The notes below the pieces were generated by a model that saw nothing but the letters and a program-made list of their open reading frames with translations, searched no databases and was not told where the DNA came from. Of a stretch of DNA of 64,000 bases, positions 25,174 to 33,310 are shown piece after piece; positions within the stretch are counted from its first letter, which is position 1; each line of letters starts with the position of its first letter. The position numbers were made by a program, and so were the translations under genes. Source of the DNA: Lachnospira pectinoschiza. Lineage in GTDB: Bacteria; Bacillota; Clostridia; Lachnospirales; Lachnospiraceae. The stretch is from the NCBI RefSeq assembly GCF_020564355.1, contig NZ_JAJCRR010000001.1, forward strand, positions 186,001-250,000, given 5' to 3'.

Positions 25174-25422
25174 TTATTTTTCGGTATTAGTAACAGGATT
25201 TCTCAAATCTTCTATTGTTAAAATGACTTTTTGATCAGCATCAATATTAAAAGCAAGTTGGCAATTCACAAAGTCAGCAATTCTAATTAGTTCATCTGCT
25301 GAGAAACTGCCTCTAGCAAATTTATTTCGCATAGCCTGCTCGCTTATTCCAAATAACTGAGCAAGTTCTTTGTATTTTTTACCTTTTATATTCAATAGAG
25401 CCTTAATTTTGTCACTTACCAC
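25174..25422 (-). CDS. Small XRE/Cro-type HTH protein
   Basis: 82 residues; KIKALLNIKGKKYKELAQLFGISEQAMRNKFARGSFSADELIRIADF is an HTH of the XRE type. The ribosome site AAGGAGG lies eight to nine bases before the GTG at 25422, so I use this rather than the upstream GTG at 25431 that touches the site. Divergent from the 25601 gene and integrase, with that promoter between; a candidate regulator of integrase expression. Confidence 0.75.
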   Translation of the reverse strand: MVSDKIKALLNIKGKKYKELAQLFGISEQAMRNKFARGSFSADELIRIADFVNCQLAFNIDADQKVILTIEDLRNPVTNTEK

Positions 25423-25525
25423 TGGTTGCACCTCCTTCTATGGATTGATGTTTATATTATAATCTTGATTAGAAATATTTGCAATTGAAAAAATATAGAA
25501 TGTAATCAAAAAAGTGTAAAAATAT

Positions 25526-25554
25526 TTGACAGCATAACAAGAATAGTGTAATAT
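25526..25554 (+). promoter_or_regulatory. Promoter of the integrase unit
   Basis: TTGACA (25526-25531), 17-base spacer, TAATAT (25549-25554), 46 bases before the next gene. Confidence 0.78.
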
Positions 25555-25600
25555 GTAATCATAAACGAAATGTTATAAATAAAAGCAAAGGAGTACGAAC

Positions 25601-25858
25601 ATGAAAGCAATCGAACAAATTTATGAGAATTATAAAGCAAGCCAAAATGAGGAAACCCCATATAGTGAAGAACAGAAAAGGGAATTTGATAAACTGTCTG
25701 TAACCCTTGATAAAGTATTTACGGGAGAAATCCAGGAAGATTATAGAAAGCAACAGCAGATTTTTGACAATAGTGTTGCTTTTGCCAGATCCTCAGAGAA
25801 AGCCGGGTTTATTTTAGGTTTCAAGCTGGCAATGGAGATTATGCAAGAATGCAAATAA
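25601..25858 (+). CDS. Small hypothetical protein upstream of integrase (DUF6809-like)
   Basis: 85 residues: EQIYENYKASQNEETPYSEEQKREFDKLS ... EKAGFILGFKLAMEIMQEC. Resembles small helical proteins found repeatedly in Clostridial integrated elements. ATG after AAAGGAG. Co-transcribed with the integrase 48 bases downstream from the 25526 promoter. Function unknown. Confidence 0.62.
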   Translation: MKAIEQIYENYKASQNEETPYSEEQKREFDKLSVTLDKVFTGEIQEDYRKQQQIFDNSVAFARSSEKAGFILGFKLAMEIMQECK

Positions 25859-25906
25859 TTATCTGGGTGGGGCACACTGCCTCATCTGTTTGGAGGATGT
25901 GATTAT

Positions 25907-27058
25907 ATGGCGAAGCAAAAAGATAAAGGGCTGCCTACTGGCATAACATTGCGGAAAGACGGGCGGTATATGTGGCGTTTCAAGTATTCGGGTGTGACAT
26001 ATTCCGGATATAGCCGAAAACTTCCAGATGCAAAAAAAGCATTGAGAGATAAAAGATACGAGGTTGAGCACGGATTATACAGCAAAGAAAAGGCTATTTT
26101 GTTTGATGCATGGTTTGTGGAATGGCTGGATGTATACAAAAAAGCAGATTGCAAGGAATCAACTATAAATCTTTACAAGAATGTCTACAATCGGTATATA
26201 AAAAAGATATTCGGGAAAAAGCAGGTAAAAAATTTGAGAGCGGATATGATACAAAAATTTATTAACAAAGCAGCTACAGAACGATCAAAAACAGTTGCAT
26301 CAACCATAAATTTTTTATTGTATGATTCTTTGAGGCAGGCGGCAAGAAATGGGATTATATCAAAGAACCCTATGGAAAATACCACACCGCCGAAATTCAA
26401 AGATAGTAAAAAGGGAAAAGCATTATCTGCAGATATAGAAAAGCAATTCCTGGAAGTTGCCAAAGAGAGTTATTATTATCCATTGTATCGTATGGCGAGC
26501 CTTACTGGTATGAGAATAGGGGAAGTCTTGGGGTTGCAATGGCAAGACGTGGATTTTGAGCATGGAGAAATCCATATTACACATACACTTTGCTATGTCC
26601 CTGGTAAGGGACAATACTTAGATACTCCAAAATCAAAGGCCAGCCGCCGAATCATACCAATGGAAAAAGGCAGTGAATTGTATGTACTTCTGAAAGAATG
26701 GAGAAGTAAACAACGTCTGCAGAAATTTAAAACTGGTAAGTATTGGCAACCACTGGAAGGAATGGAGAATATTGTATTTACGTCAAATCATGGAACACCA
26801 CATTTTGATATGAACGTGAGAACGGATCAGAGAAAAATAGTTGCGGATATGAAGGAAGCAGGAGTTAAGATAGATACCTGCACTTTTCACACATTACGTC
26901 ACTGTTTTGCTACCAGGTGCATAGAGAATGGCATGGACCCGAAAGTTTTACAAGCAATTCTCGGACACAGCACGTTTGCAATGACAATGGATCTTTATTG
27001 CGATGTGATGGAAGATACAAAGAGGAAAGAGCTTAATAAGATAATGGCGGTGTTGTGA
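25907..27058 (+). CDS. int: Tyrosine site-specific integrase of the element
   Basis: 383 residues. N-terminal arm-binding domain (GITLRKDGRYMWRFKYSGVTYSG), SAM-like core-binding domain (~60-170), then the catalytic domain: arginine in LTGMRIGEVLGLQW, HTLRHCFATR box, LGHST, and the nucleophile tyrosine in MDLYCDV. Tn916/phage type. Lies 209 bases from the right att copy. It should recombine the 21-bp core at the 3' end of the RlmI-like gene. Confidence 0.95.
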   Translation: MAKQKDKGLPTGITLRKDGRYMWRFKYSGVTYSGYSRKLPDAKKALRDKRYEVEHGLYSKEKAILFDAWFVEWLDVYKKADCKESTINLYKNVYNRYIKKIFGKKQVKNLRADMIQKFINKAATERSKTVASTINFLLYDSLRQAARNGIISKNPMENTTPPKFKDSKKGKALSADIEKQFLEVAKESYYYPLYRMASLTGMRIGEVLGLQWQDVDFEHGEIHITHTLCYVPGKGQYLDTPKSKASRRIIPMEKGSELYVLLKEWRSKQRLQKFKTGKYWQPLEGMENIVFTSNHGTPHFDMNVRTDQRKIVADMKEAGVKIDTCTFHTLRHCFATRCIENGMDPKVLQAILGHSTFAMTMDLYCDVMEDTKRKELNKIMAVL

Positions 27059-27061
27059 TAG

Positions 27062-27107
27062 AGAGAGGCAGCAGGTACATGAGGTGCTTGTGTGACCTCT
27101 CTTTTTA
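27062..27107 (+). terminator. Terminator after the integrase gene
   Basis: AGAGAGG (27062-27068) pairs with CCTCTCT (27096-27102), followed by a T-run. Confidence 0.65.
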
Positions 27108-27143
27108 TTTCTTGGATCATAAATATATGTTATACTATGAACG

Positions 27144-27167
27144 TGACACACCTTTTGACACACTTTT
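27144..27167 (+). repeat. Two adjacent TGACACAC repeats near right end
   Basis: TGACACACCTTTT (27144-27156) is followed directly by TGACACACTTTT (27156-27167); the latter is identical to 20362-20373. Likely arm-type integrase sites. Confidence 0.55.
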
Positions 27168-27266
27168 CAATAACATATGATGTAATGTGATGAAATATAA
27201 AATAGAGAAAAATGTGTATTTGGCACAACCAGAAATAAAGACAAAACAAGATGAAAAACAATTATT

Positions 27267-27287
27267 AAGTTTTATATTTTCCAGGTG
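27267..27287 (+). other. Right attachment core (21-bp direct repeat)
   Basis: Identical to 20266-20286. In the RlmI reading frame it continues to KFYIFQVCDEL and a TAG at 27300-27302, which is the pre-integration end of the methyltransferase gene. Confidence 0.93.
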
Positions 27288-27302
27288 TGTGATGAATTGT
27301 AG

Positions 27303-27768
27303 GAATAGTATTAATGTGTTTGAATATGATACGCAGATAGCATTGGAAAACAGGAAACTTTCATCGGACACGCTGACGGTTAATTTCCCTAATTCTGCGA
27401 TTGTTTCTTTGCGGCATACTAAAAATACGCCGAAGGTTATGACAATAAGGGTGAATACGCCGGGAGGAGCGGTATCGTATATTGTACCGGGATTTCTTGA
27501 TATGTCACGTAAAGTCATAGAAAATCTTGCCGTAAAATATGAAAATGTTGCGAAGGAAGTGTGCAGACAAATGGGTGGAAAAGTATTAAATTATGAAGCA
27601 AAAGATATTTTAAATCGTGGACGTGCAGAGGGCGAAGCAGAAGGAATTGCCCGGATGCAGCGTGCGGCGAAACTTTTGCGAATGGGAAAAAGTATTTCAG
27701 ATGTAGCAGAACTAACGGAACTATCCGAAGAAACGGTTACGGAACTGGCACAGACTGTAGAAGGTTGA
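27303..27768 (+). pseudogene. Remnant of an Rpn-family (PD-(D/E)XK transposase-like) gene
   Basis: The open frame 27187-27768 begins inside the element and crosses the att core, so its first ~39 codons are not native. The host part reads FEYDTQIALENRKLSSDTL, IRVNTPGGAVSYIVPGFLDM and a C-terminal GRAEGEAEGIARMQ plus a short HTH-like KLLRMGKSISDVAELTELS. This fits the C-terminal portion of Rpn-family proteins, which are normally about 250-330 residues; the catalytic N-terminus is absent and the VP-to-LDMSRKV join looks like an internal deletion. Probably a relic that predates the integration. Confidence 0.65.
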
Positions 27769-27803
27769 TTATACGGCAGATAAAAATGATAGAAGACAAA
27801 AGG

Positions 27804-27852
27804 ACCCGCCGGGTTGCGCATTCTTACAAAAGTAAGACTAGGCTTGGCGGGT
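27804..27852. terminator. Hairpin between convergent genes
   Basis: ACCCGCC (27804-27810)/GGCGGGT (27846-27852), with inner TCTTAC/GTAAGA (27822-27837). T-richness is weak on both strands, so a bidirectional terminator is only probable. Confidence 0.45.
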
Positions 27853-27905
27853 TCTGTTACAAATCATATACGATTAATAAAGATATTTGTCAATCTTTTT
27901 TGAAA

Positions 27906-28940
27906 TTAACTTTCCTTCTGAATCCGGATTTCTTCCGGGTAGCTAATCGCGCCCATGGTCGGCACGCGGTATAAAACTCCCTGATTGTCAAAATACTGGA
28001 AAAACGTATACTGTGAGGTGCAGTGGATATTGGTCAAATCGCCGTTCGCAATATATTCCACCTGCGTACCGTCGGCATTCATGCGGTATAGACCCGGATT
28101 ATCATCGCCCTCCAGCTGGAAGAAAATTTTACTGCCATACAGGTTATAATTAATCACCTTGCAGTTTTCTTTTCCGTAAAGCAGTTCAACCGTCTTTGTA
28201 TTCTTATTGACACGCACCAGTGAATATCCCTTGGAAATATCAATGTAGTAAACATAATTCCCCTCGGAATCCGGTAAATATGAATTCGCATCGTAATACA
28301 GGGAAATGGAATCGTCCTTCGGGTCGAGCGTGCTGATAACATTTTTCTTATCTGTATTGGAAAAATAAATTTTACCCTCACTGACACAGGAAGGATTGTA
28401 AGGCGTGTTTGAAACCAGTTTATCATTTTCGCCGTCAATGTCCATGCGGTGTAAGGTAATGCCGACATCGCTTTCGTAGTGCTGGTAATACAGATAATTG
28501 CCGCACAGACTGACAGAGCCGGTCAGATGATTGTAAAGCATTGTCGAATTCTGCCCTTCCAAATCCGTCTGATAAATGCCGAATAACTGACCGCGCAGAA
28601 TCGTACCAATCATTTCTTTGGAAAAATTGTTCTTTACATAATAAATTTTATCATTGTAAATGTTTAACGATGCCACGCTGTCGGAGTTGAGCATACGGGC
28701 ATTACTGCAATCGGAATCCATGACGTAGAGATAATTGTGGTCGTATGGATTGGCAAAATAAATTTTATTGTTGTACTCGCAAAATAATCCGCCGTTCATT
28801 AAATTTCCGGCAGTATTTCCGGCGGCATCGGCGCTGTTCGTCTGCTTTTTCTTTGGCATTGCGTGAACAACCACTGCCACAAGAATCAGGACAATAACAA
28901 CAGCCGGAATGATAAATTTCACACTACGTTTCAGTTTCAT
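27906..28940 (-). CDS. Membrane-anchored DUF5050 (beta-propeller-like) protein
   Basis: 344 residues. N-terminal KLKRSVKFIIPAVVIVLILVAVVVHA is a single signal-anchor helix. The rest is built of repeated units such as NKIYFANPYDHNYLYVMDSD, GKIYFSNTD and LYRMNADGTQVEYI, the DUF5050/TolB-like propeller pattern, expected outside the cell. ATG at 28940 is chosen over 28952 because GAGG lies six bases before it. Single gene; ligand unknown. Confidence 0.85.
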   Translation of the reverse strand: MKLKRSVKFIIPAVVIVLILVAVVVHAMPKKKQTNSADAAGNTAGNLMNGGLFCEYNNKIYFANPYDHNYLYVMDSDCSNARMLNSDSVASLNIYNDKIYYVKNNFSKEMIGTILRGQLFGIYQTDLEGQNSTMLYNHLTGSVSLCGNYLYYQHYESDVGITLHRMDIDGENDKLVSNTPYNPSCVSEGKIYFSNTDKKNVISTLDPKDDSISLYYDANSYLPDSEGNYVYYIDISKGYSLVRVNKNTKTVELLYGKENCKVINYNLYGSKIFFQLEGDDNPGLYRMNADGTQVEYIANGDLTNIHCTSQYTFFQYFDNQGVLYRVPTMGAISYPEEIRIQKES

Positions 28941-29017
28941 AAAAAGCCTCATTTCCTAAAATCATAATTATAAAGAATTATATCACAAATCATAGTGCGA
29001 TACAAAAGAAATTATGG

Positions 29018-29092
29018 TATAATGTGCGTAAGCAATGAGCCGTGCCGGACGGAAGGATAGAAAAGAACTGTGCTTGCACAGAGTTCTTTTCT
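29018..29092 (+). promoter_or_regulatory. pheA promoter -10 and leader hairpin
   Basis: TATAAT (29018-29023) with a TG two bases before it. In the leader AGAAAAGAACTGTGC (29059-29073) pairs with GCACAG-AG-TTCTTTTCT (29076-29092), a 15-bp stem with one 2-base bulge and a 2-base loop, followed by a small GGGC/GCCC hairpin (29110-29119). No T-run, so not a simple terminator; regulatory role unproven. Confidence 0.5.
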
Positions 29093-29167
29093 GGACTTTC
29101 GGACGATAGGGCGAATGCCCGACAGTGAGTGAAAAAGTGTCAGAGCAAAGCGGAAATGAGGATTAAA

Positions 29168-30298
29168 ATGTTAGATTTAGGTGAAATCAGGGGAAAAATA
29201 GACGGAATTGATAAACAGCTTGTATCATTATTTGAAGAACGAATGGCACTTTGTCATTCAGTAGCGGAATATAAAATTTCTACCGGCAAGAAAGTGCTGG
29301 ATACGGAAAGAGAAAATGCAAAACTGGCGGCAATCACAAAAATGGTTCAGAACCCGGAAAATGTCCATGCAATCAATGATTTATTTTCACAGATTATGGC
29401 AAATTCCAGAAAAATGCAGTACCGTTTATTAGAAGAAAACGGTCAGACATTACGAGAGCCGTACGAAGCTGTGGACGAAGTGGACAAGGCCAACTGCAAG
29501 GTCGTTTATCAGGGTGTTCCGGGGGCATACAGCTATATTGCCATGAAGCGTTACTTTGGTGAAAATGTAGAAAATTTTCATGTGCCGACATGGCGCGATG
29601 CCATGGAAGCAGTTAAAATGGGCAAGGCAGATTATGCGGTGCTTCCGATTGAAAATTCAACAGCCGGTATCGTAGCAGGTGTTTATGATTTATTGCAGGA
29701 ATATAATAACTATATTATTGCAGAAACTTATATCAAGGTAGAACATGCACTGCTTGGTCTTCCGGGTACGGATTTGGACAAAGTAACAACTGTTTATTCC
29801 CACCCGCAGGGCTTAATGCAGTGTGAGGGATTTTTGGAACAGCACAAGGACTGGAATCAGATTAGTCAGGCAAATACAGCGCAGAGCGCCCAGAAGGTGC
29901 TTTTGGAAAAGAATCCGTCCCATGTTGCCATTGCAAGTGAAGAAGCGGCACAGGTATACGGACTGGAAGTGTTAAAGCATAAAATTAATGATTTGGACAA
30001 CAATACGACCCGTTTTGTCATTGTTACGAATACAAGAAAATTTGTAAAAAATGCGAAGAAGATGAGCATTGTATTTGAAACGGCAAACGAAGCCGGAACA
30101 CTCTACAACCTGTTAAGCCACATCATTTACAACGGACTTAACATGAACAAAATTGAATCACGCCCGATTGAAGGCAGAGAGTGGGAGTTCCGCTTTTTCG
30201 TAGACTTTGAAGGCAATATTGATGACCCGCGGGTTATTAACGCACTGCGTGGCATTGAGGAGGAATCCAAAAAGATAAAGCTGCTGGGAAATTACTAA
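29168..30298 (+). CDS. pheA: Bifunctional chorismate mutase / prephenate dehydratase
   Basis: 376 residues. Residues 1-~85 are an AroQ chorismate mutase (LGEIRGKIDGIDKQLVSLFEERMAL); ~105-285 the dehydratase (VVYQGVPGAYSYIAMKRYF, LPIENSTAGIV, NNTTRFVIV); ~295-376 an ACT domain (KMSIVFETANEAGTLYNLL, KIESRPIEGREWEFRFFVD) with the ESRP motif for phenylalanine feedback. Makes phenylpyruvate from chorismate. ATG at 29168 after ATGAGG; the frame is open 13 codons upstream without a suitable site. Single-gene unit. Confidence 0.96.
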   Translation: MLDLGEIRGKIDGIDKQLVSLFEERMALCHSVAEYKISTGKKVLDTERENAKLAAITKMVQNPENVHAINDLFSQIMANSRKMQYRLLEENGQTLREPYEAVDEVDKANCKVVYQGVPGAYSYIAMKRYFGENVENFHVPTWRDAMEAVKMGKADYAVLPIENSTAGIVAGVYDLLQEYNNYIIAETYIKVEHALLGLPGTDLDKVTTVYSHPQGLMQCEGFLEQHKDWNQISQANTAQSAQKVLLEKNPSHVAIASEEAAQVYGLEVLKHKINDLDNNTTRFVIVTNTRKFVKNAKKMSIVFETANEAGTLYNLLSHIIYNGLNMNKIESRPIEGREWEFRFFVDFEGNIDDPRVINALRGIEEESKKIKLLGNY

Positions 30299-30350
30299 TT
30301 TCCCGGCGGGATATCCGTATAGAATGTGATTTTAAAGAGGGGGAAAGTCT

Positions 30351-31058
30351 ATGAATATAGCTATATGTGATGATGATATAGAATTTTGCACCACATTAAA
30401 GCGACAGTTGACAGACTGTCTTCAATATAACGATATTATTGATATTTATTATAGTGGGGAAATGTTTCTTGCAGGCTGTAAAAAATGTAATTATGATGCC
30501 GTTTTTCTGGATTTGTATATGGGTGGAATGACGGGATTTGAAACAGCAGAAAAGCTGGCTCATTGTGGAAAGGAAACGAATATTATTTTTCTTACCTCAA
30601 ATGATTTAATGGTATATGACAGCTTTGAATATCAGCCGTTCTATTTTTTAAGGAAGGCACAGTATCAACAGGTACTTCCGAAGGTAATCAGTAAATTAAA
30701 AGGAAAATTAAAACAAAATGGAATCGTACAATTTGATATATATGGCAGTAGTGAAAGTATAGCAGTTTCCAGTATCATATATATTCAAAGCGATAATCAC
30801 TATATTATAATCCACACAAACAAATATGATTATGAAATCAGAAATACGCTGTCCCAAATGGAAAAACAGCTTTTGTCATATGATTTTGTAAAAATACATA
30901 AAAAATATATTGTAAACTTAAAGTATATAAAAAGAATTCATATAGCGGAAGAAAAAATACTTTTAGATAATGGAGTAGAATTGGAAATTAGCAGAAGGAA
31001 TAAGACTAATGTATTGAAAAAATATAAGGAATATAAAAGAACGATGGTGAAGGTATGA
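30351..31058 (+). CDS. LytTR-family response regulator
   Basis: 235 residues. Receiver domain ~1-120 with acidic pocket CDDDIEF and the phosphoacceptor in AVFLDLYMGGMTGFE; LytTR DNA-binding domain ~135-235 with IYIQSDNHYIIIHT and HKKYIVNLKYIKRI. AgrA-type. ATGA overlap with the kinase gene downstream means coupled translation. The likely target is the direct repeat at 32319-32348 just beyond the kinase gene. No AgrD-like peptide or AgrB gene is near. Confidence 0.93.
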   Translation: MNIAICDDDIEFCTTLKRQLTDCLQYNDIIDIYYSGEMFLAGCKKCNYDAVFLDLYMGGMTGFETAEKLAHCGKETNIIFLTSNDLMVYDSFEYQPFYFLRKAQYQQVLPKVISKLKGKLKQNGIVQFDIYGSSESIAVSSIIYIQSDNHYIIIHTNKYDYEIRNTLSQMEKQLLSYDFVKIHKKYIVNLKYIKRIHIAEEKILLDNGVELEISRRNKTNVLKKYKEYKRTMVKV

Positions 31059-32311
31059 TATGGGGATATGGAAGTGATAAATTTTTAGTAAATGGACTAG
31101 GAAGTATTTTTATCAGTTTGTTAATGTTAGAACAGATGCATACACTTTTAGCAGTTCCGTCACAAAAAGACAGAGAAAACAGATATATAGCAATGGGGGT
31201 TGCTGTGATAGGAATTACGGTATTTATGCAGTTTTTCTGGATAAATGAGTATTCTGTGTGGTGGAATATTCCGGCACAATGGGTTATGTTAAGTATATAT
31301 GGAATTATTGGAGAAAAAGCAAAAGGGTATGTGGCAGTTAGCAAAGCGACAGTTGTAATAACGTTTTTTAGTATTGCCGTTATATTAACAAATGGAATAG
31401 TATCTACGATATTAATAAAAATATATATGGTGAATTTGTCAGTTATATATTTTTTTGTAGCATTGTTAAGTATGTGGGGAATAAAAAAAATATCCGGATT
31501 ATCTAATACAGCAGAGAAGGTATTGCTTGTAGTTGTTGTCATTATATCAGTAGGAATAGTGTATTTGCTGCTGTTTACGACAGCAAGCAGAATGTATAGT
31601 GTAGTAGGCATTGTATTAATTGATAGTATACTAATTTATCTTTTTTTGCGGACAAAAGAAGAACAACAAAGAGAACAATACTATATGCAGCAGGAACGAA
31701 AACGGCAGCAGCAGGAATTATATATGCGCGGTATTCATGAAATTGATGAGCAGATAAAAAAAACAAGGCATGATTTAAAAAAGCACTTGCAGAGCCTGAA
31801 TGGGTATCTTTACAGTGAAATACCGGATATTGAGGGAATGCGTCGTTATTTAGCAGAATATACGCAAAGAACACTTATATTGGGAGATATGGTTTATACA
31901 GATAGTATTGTTGTCAATACTATCCTAAATGCAAAATTGATGTTTTGCAGGGAAAAAGGAATACAGACAGAGGTATATGTATGCCGGAAGTTAAAACAGA
32001 TATCCGAAGTAGATATGTGTAGTATATTGGGAAATGCACTGGACAACGCTATAGAAGCGCAGCTTAAACTTCCTGTAAATGACAGGATTATTGGAATCAG
32101 CATTCAAAGTGATGAAGATGTACTGGATATCGTGATTAAAAATGCGATTGCAGAATCAGTCCTGCAACATCAGGGATTGGAATACACAAGTAAAAAAAGC
32201 AGTAGGCACGGATATGGCATAAAAATTATAAAGGAAACGGTACAGCAGCTGGATGGAACACTAGATTTTTATGAAAAAGACAGTTTTTTTTATTGTGAGA
32301 TTATATTGTAA
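31055..32311 (+). CDS. GHKL sensor histidine kinase (AgrC-like)
   Basis: 418 residues with six or so N-terminal membrane segments up to ~200, a coiled region rich in Glu/Gln/Arg, the phosphoacceptor histidine in KTRHDLKKHLQSL, and a GHKL ATPase with the N box GNALDNAIEAQL and a G box SSRHGYGIKIIKE. Partner of the LytTR regulator. The membrane sensor resembles quorum or peptide receptors, but no cognate peptide gene is visible, so the signal is unknown. Confidence 0.92.
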   Translation: MIWGYGSDKFLVNGLGSIFISLLMLEQMHTLLAVPSQKDRENRYIAMGVAVIGITVFMQFFWINEYSVWWNIPAQWVMLSIYGIIGEKAKGYVAVSKATVVITFFSIAVILTNGIVSTILIKIYMVNLSVIYFFVALLSMWGIKKISGLSNTAEKVLLVVVVIISVGIVYLLLFTTASRMYSVVGIVLIDSILIYLFLRTKEEQQREQYYMQQERKRQQQELYMRGIHEIDEQIKKTRHDLKKHLQSLNGYLYSEIPDIEGMRRYLAEYTQRTLILGDMVYTDSIVVNTILNAKLMFCREKGIQTEVYVCRKLKQISEVDMCSILGNALDNAIEAQLKLPVNDRIIGISIQSDEDVLDIVIKNAIAESVLQHQGLEYTSKKSSRHGYGIKIIKETVQQLDGTLDFYEKDSFFYCEIIL

Positions 32312-32318
32312 AAAAATG

Positions 32319-32388
32319 ACCGCTTACGTCAAAATAACGACCGTTTACGACAGAGGGGATTGTAATACATATTTAGATTATGTATGAT
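32319..32388 (+). promoter_or_regulatory. LytTR-type operator and promoter
   Basis: Direct repeats ACCGCTTAC (32319-32327) and ACCGTTTAC (32340-32348), 12 bases apart, match the layout of LytTR binding sites (two 9-bp repeats separated by 12-13 bp). Eleven bases after the second repeat comes TTGTAA (32360-32365), a 17-base spacer and TATGAT (32383-32388). This is the position from which LytTR activators work. Confidence 0.72.
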
Positions 32389-32424
32389 TGACAAGAAGTA
32401 TTTGATTAATAATAGGAGCAAGAC

Positions 32425-32832
32425 ATGAAGAAAAAAATTATGGTTATAGTAATTGTTGTTATTATTGTAATAATACTGTTTTATTTTAAATCTAGGAAAC
32501 TGAATTCGCTGTATGCAGGAAATATTTCGGATATTGAGCAAGTGAGTATTGTATCCGGCGGAACGGGAGATATTGCGGTAGTTAGAAATGCTGAGGATAT
32601 AGAAAGGCTTGTACAATATTTTGGGGAGTACAAATTACAACCGGATTATTTTTATAGTGATTCTAAAACGGGCTGGAGTTACGGGATAAAATTTGAATGG
32701 GAAAATAAACAAACATTCATTACCTGCATAGACACCAACCGGGTTAAGGTAGATAACAAAGTCTATAAAGTGAAAAACGGTGACTCAATGGAAAATTCAT
32801 TAAAAGAATTATTTGATGAATTGAGTGAGTAG
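32425..32832 (+). CDS. Small membrane-anchored protein, GWSY family (paralogue of 33418)
   Basis: 135 residues: N-terminal anchor (KIMVIVIVVIIVIILFYF), then an extracytoplasmic domain with VSIVSGGTGDIAVVRNAEDIERLVQYF and TGWSYGIKFEW. The same pattern (I-I-S-G-x-T-G-x-I ... D-D-I ... GWSYxxxF) recurs in the 33418 protein. No named function. First gene after the LytTR operator, so probably the main output of the two-component system. Confidence 0.75.
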   Translation: MKKKIMVIVIVVIIVIILFYFKSRKLNSLYAGNISDIEQVSIVSGGTGDIAVVRNAEDIERLVQYFGEYKLQPDYFYSDSKTGWSYGIKFEWENKQTFITCIDTNRVKVDNKVYKVKNGDSMENSLKELFDELSE

Positions 32833-32862
32833 TTATTGAATTTCTGAATGGAGGGAAAGCAT

Positions 32863-33306
32863 ATGAAAACAATGAAACGAATCATTCCGTTCACCATACT
32901 CATTTTGGCAGCAGTCATATTGTTTGTGGTGTGGTTCCGGGCATATGTTCCGGTAAAAAGCGAAGCATTTCACACAGACGGAAGCAAAATCGAATTTGGA
33001 GAAAATACCGCATATGAAATCGGTGCAAATTCATATGGACGTCCGGTATTCAAAAATCCGTCAAAAGCCATGAAACAGTTCAAAAAGGATTATGCTTTGG
33101 GACTGGATTATATGGAAAATGTAAGGGGCTTACCTCAATTTAGCAGTAAATATAAAGTATTAACATGGTATGCATGGCACTGCTGGCAGGTAGAAGTTGT
33201 CGAAGACATTGAGAATAAAGAGGAAGTAAAAGAGCAGTTAAGAGCGATTTCGGAGTTTGCCAATTTTTATATCAACAGTAAAATGCAGCACTATAATCCG
33301 TTTTAG
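32863..33306 (+). CDS. Small membrane-anchored hypothetical protein
   Basis: 147 residues starting MKTMKRIIPFTILILAAVILFVVWF (anchor shown in part), then a soluble outer domain with VKSEAFHTDGSKIEFGENTAYEIG and WYAWHCWQVEVVEDIENKEE. GGAGGGAAAG precedes the ATG at 32863; the ATG at 32848 overlaps that site. Same transcript as 32425. No family recognised. Confidence 0.72.
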   Translation: MKTMKRIIPFTILILAAVILFVVWFRAYVPVKSEAFHTDGSKIEFGENTAYEIGANSYGRPVFKNPSKAMKQFKKDYALGLDYMENVRGLPQFSSKYKVLTWYAWHCWQVEVVEDIENKEEVKEQLRAISEFANFYINSKMQHYNPF

Positions 33307-33310
33307 ACAA

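Larger units (their letters stand above)
20266..27287. mobile_element. 7-kb integrated element targeting the 3' end of an RlmI-like gene
   Basis: Bounded by perfect 21-bp direct repeats, with a tyrosine integrase at the right end and a divergent XRE repressor near the left. Gene content: type I toxin locus, XRE repressor, excisionase-like protein, two HTH/wHTH proteins, terminase-small-subunit-like protein, small unknowns, a sigma factor and its overlapping partner, a second XRE protein, a small unknown and the integrase. There are no capsid, portal, large terminase, tail or conjugation genes. Possible arm-type integrase repeats (TGACACAC) lie inside both ends. Best described as a phage-satellite-like or mobilisable island; its movement is inferred. 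Confidence 0.9.

Noticed and set aside
27187..27302. N-terminal 39 codons of the ORF crossing the right att site
   Set aside because: Element-derived and read in a different frame from the methyltransferase; junction artefact rather than gene.
28976..29167. T-box riboswitch before pheA
   Set aside because: The T-box consensus around GGGTGGAACCGCG and a terminator with T-run are both missing.
30299..30350. AgrD-like signal peptide gene near the LytTR/GHKL pair
   Set aside because: No short ORF with a ribosome site and amphipathic-Cys-acidic layout either before 30351 or after 32311.
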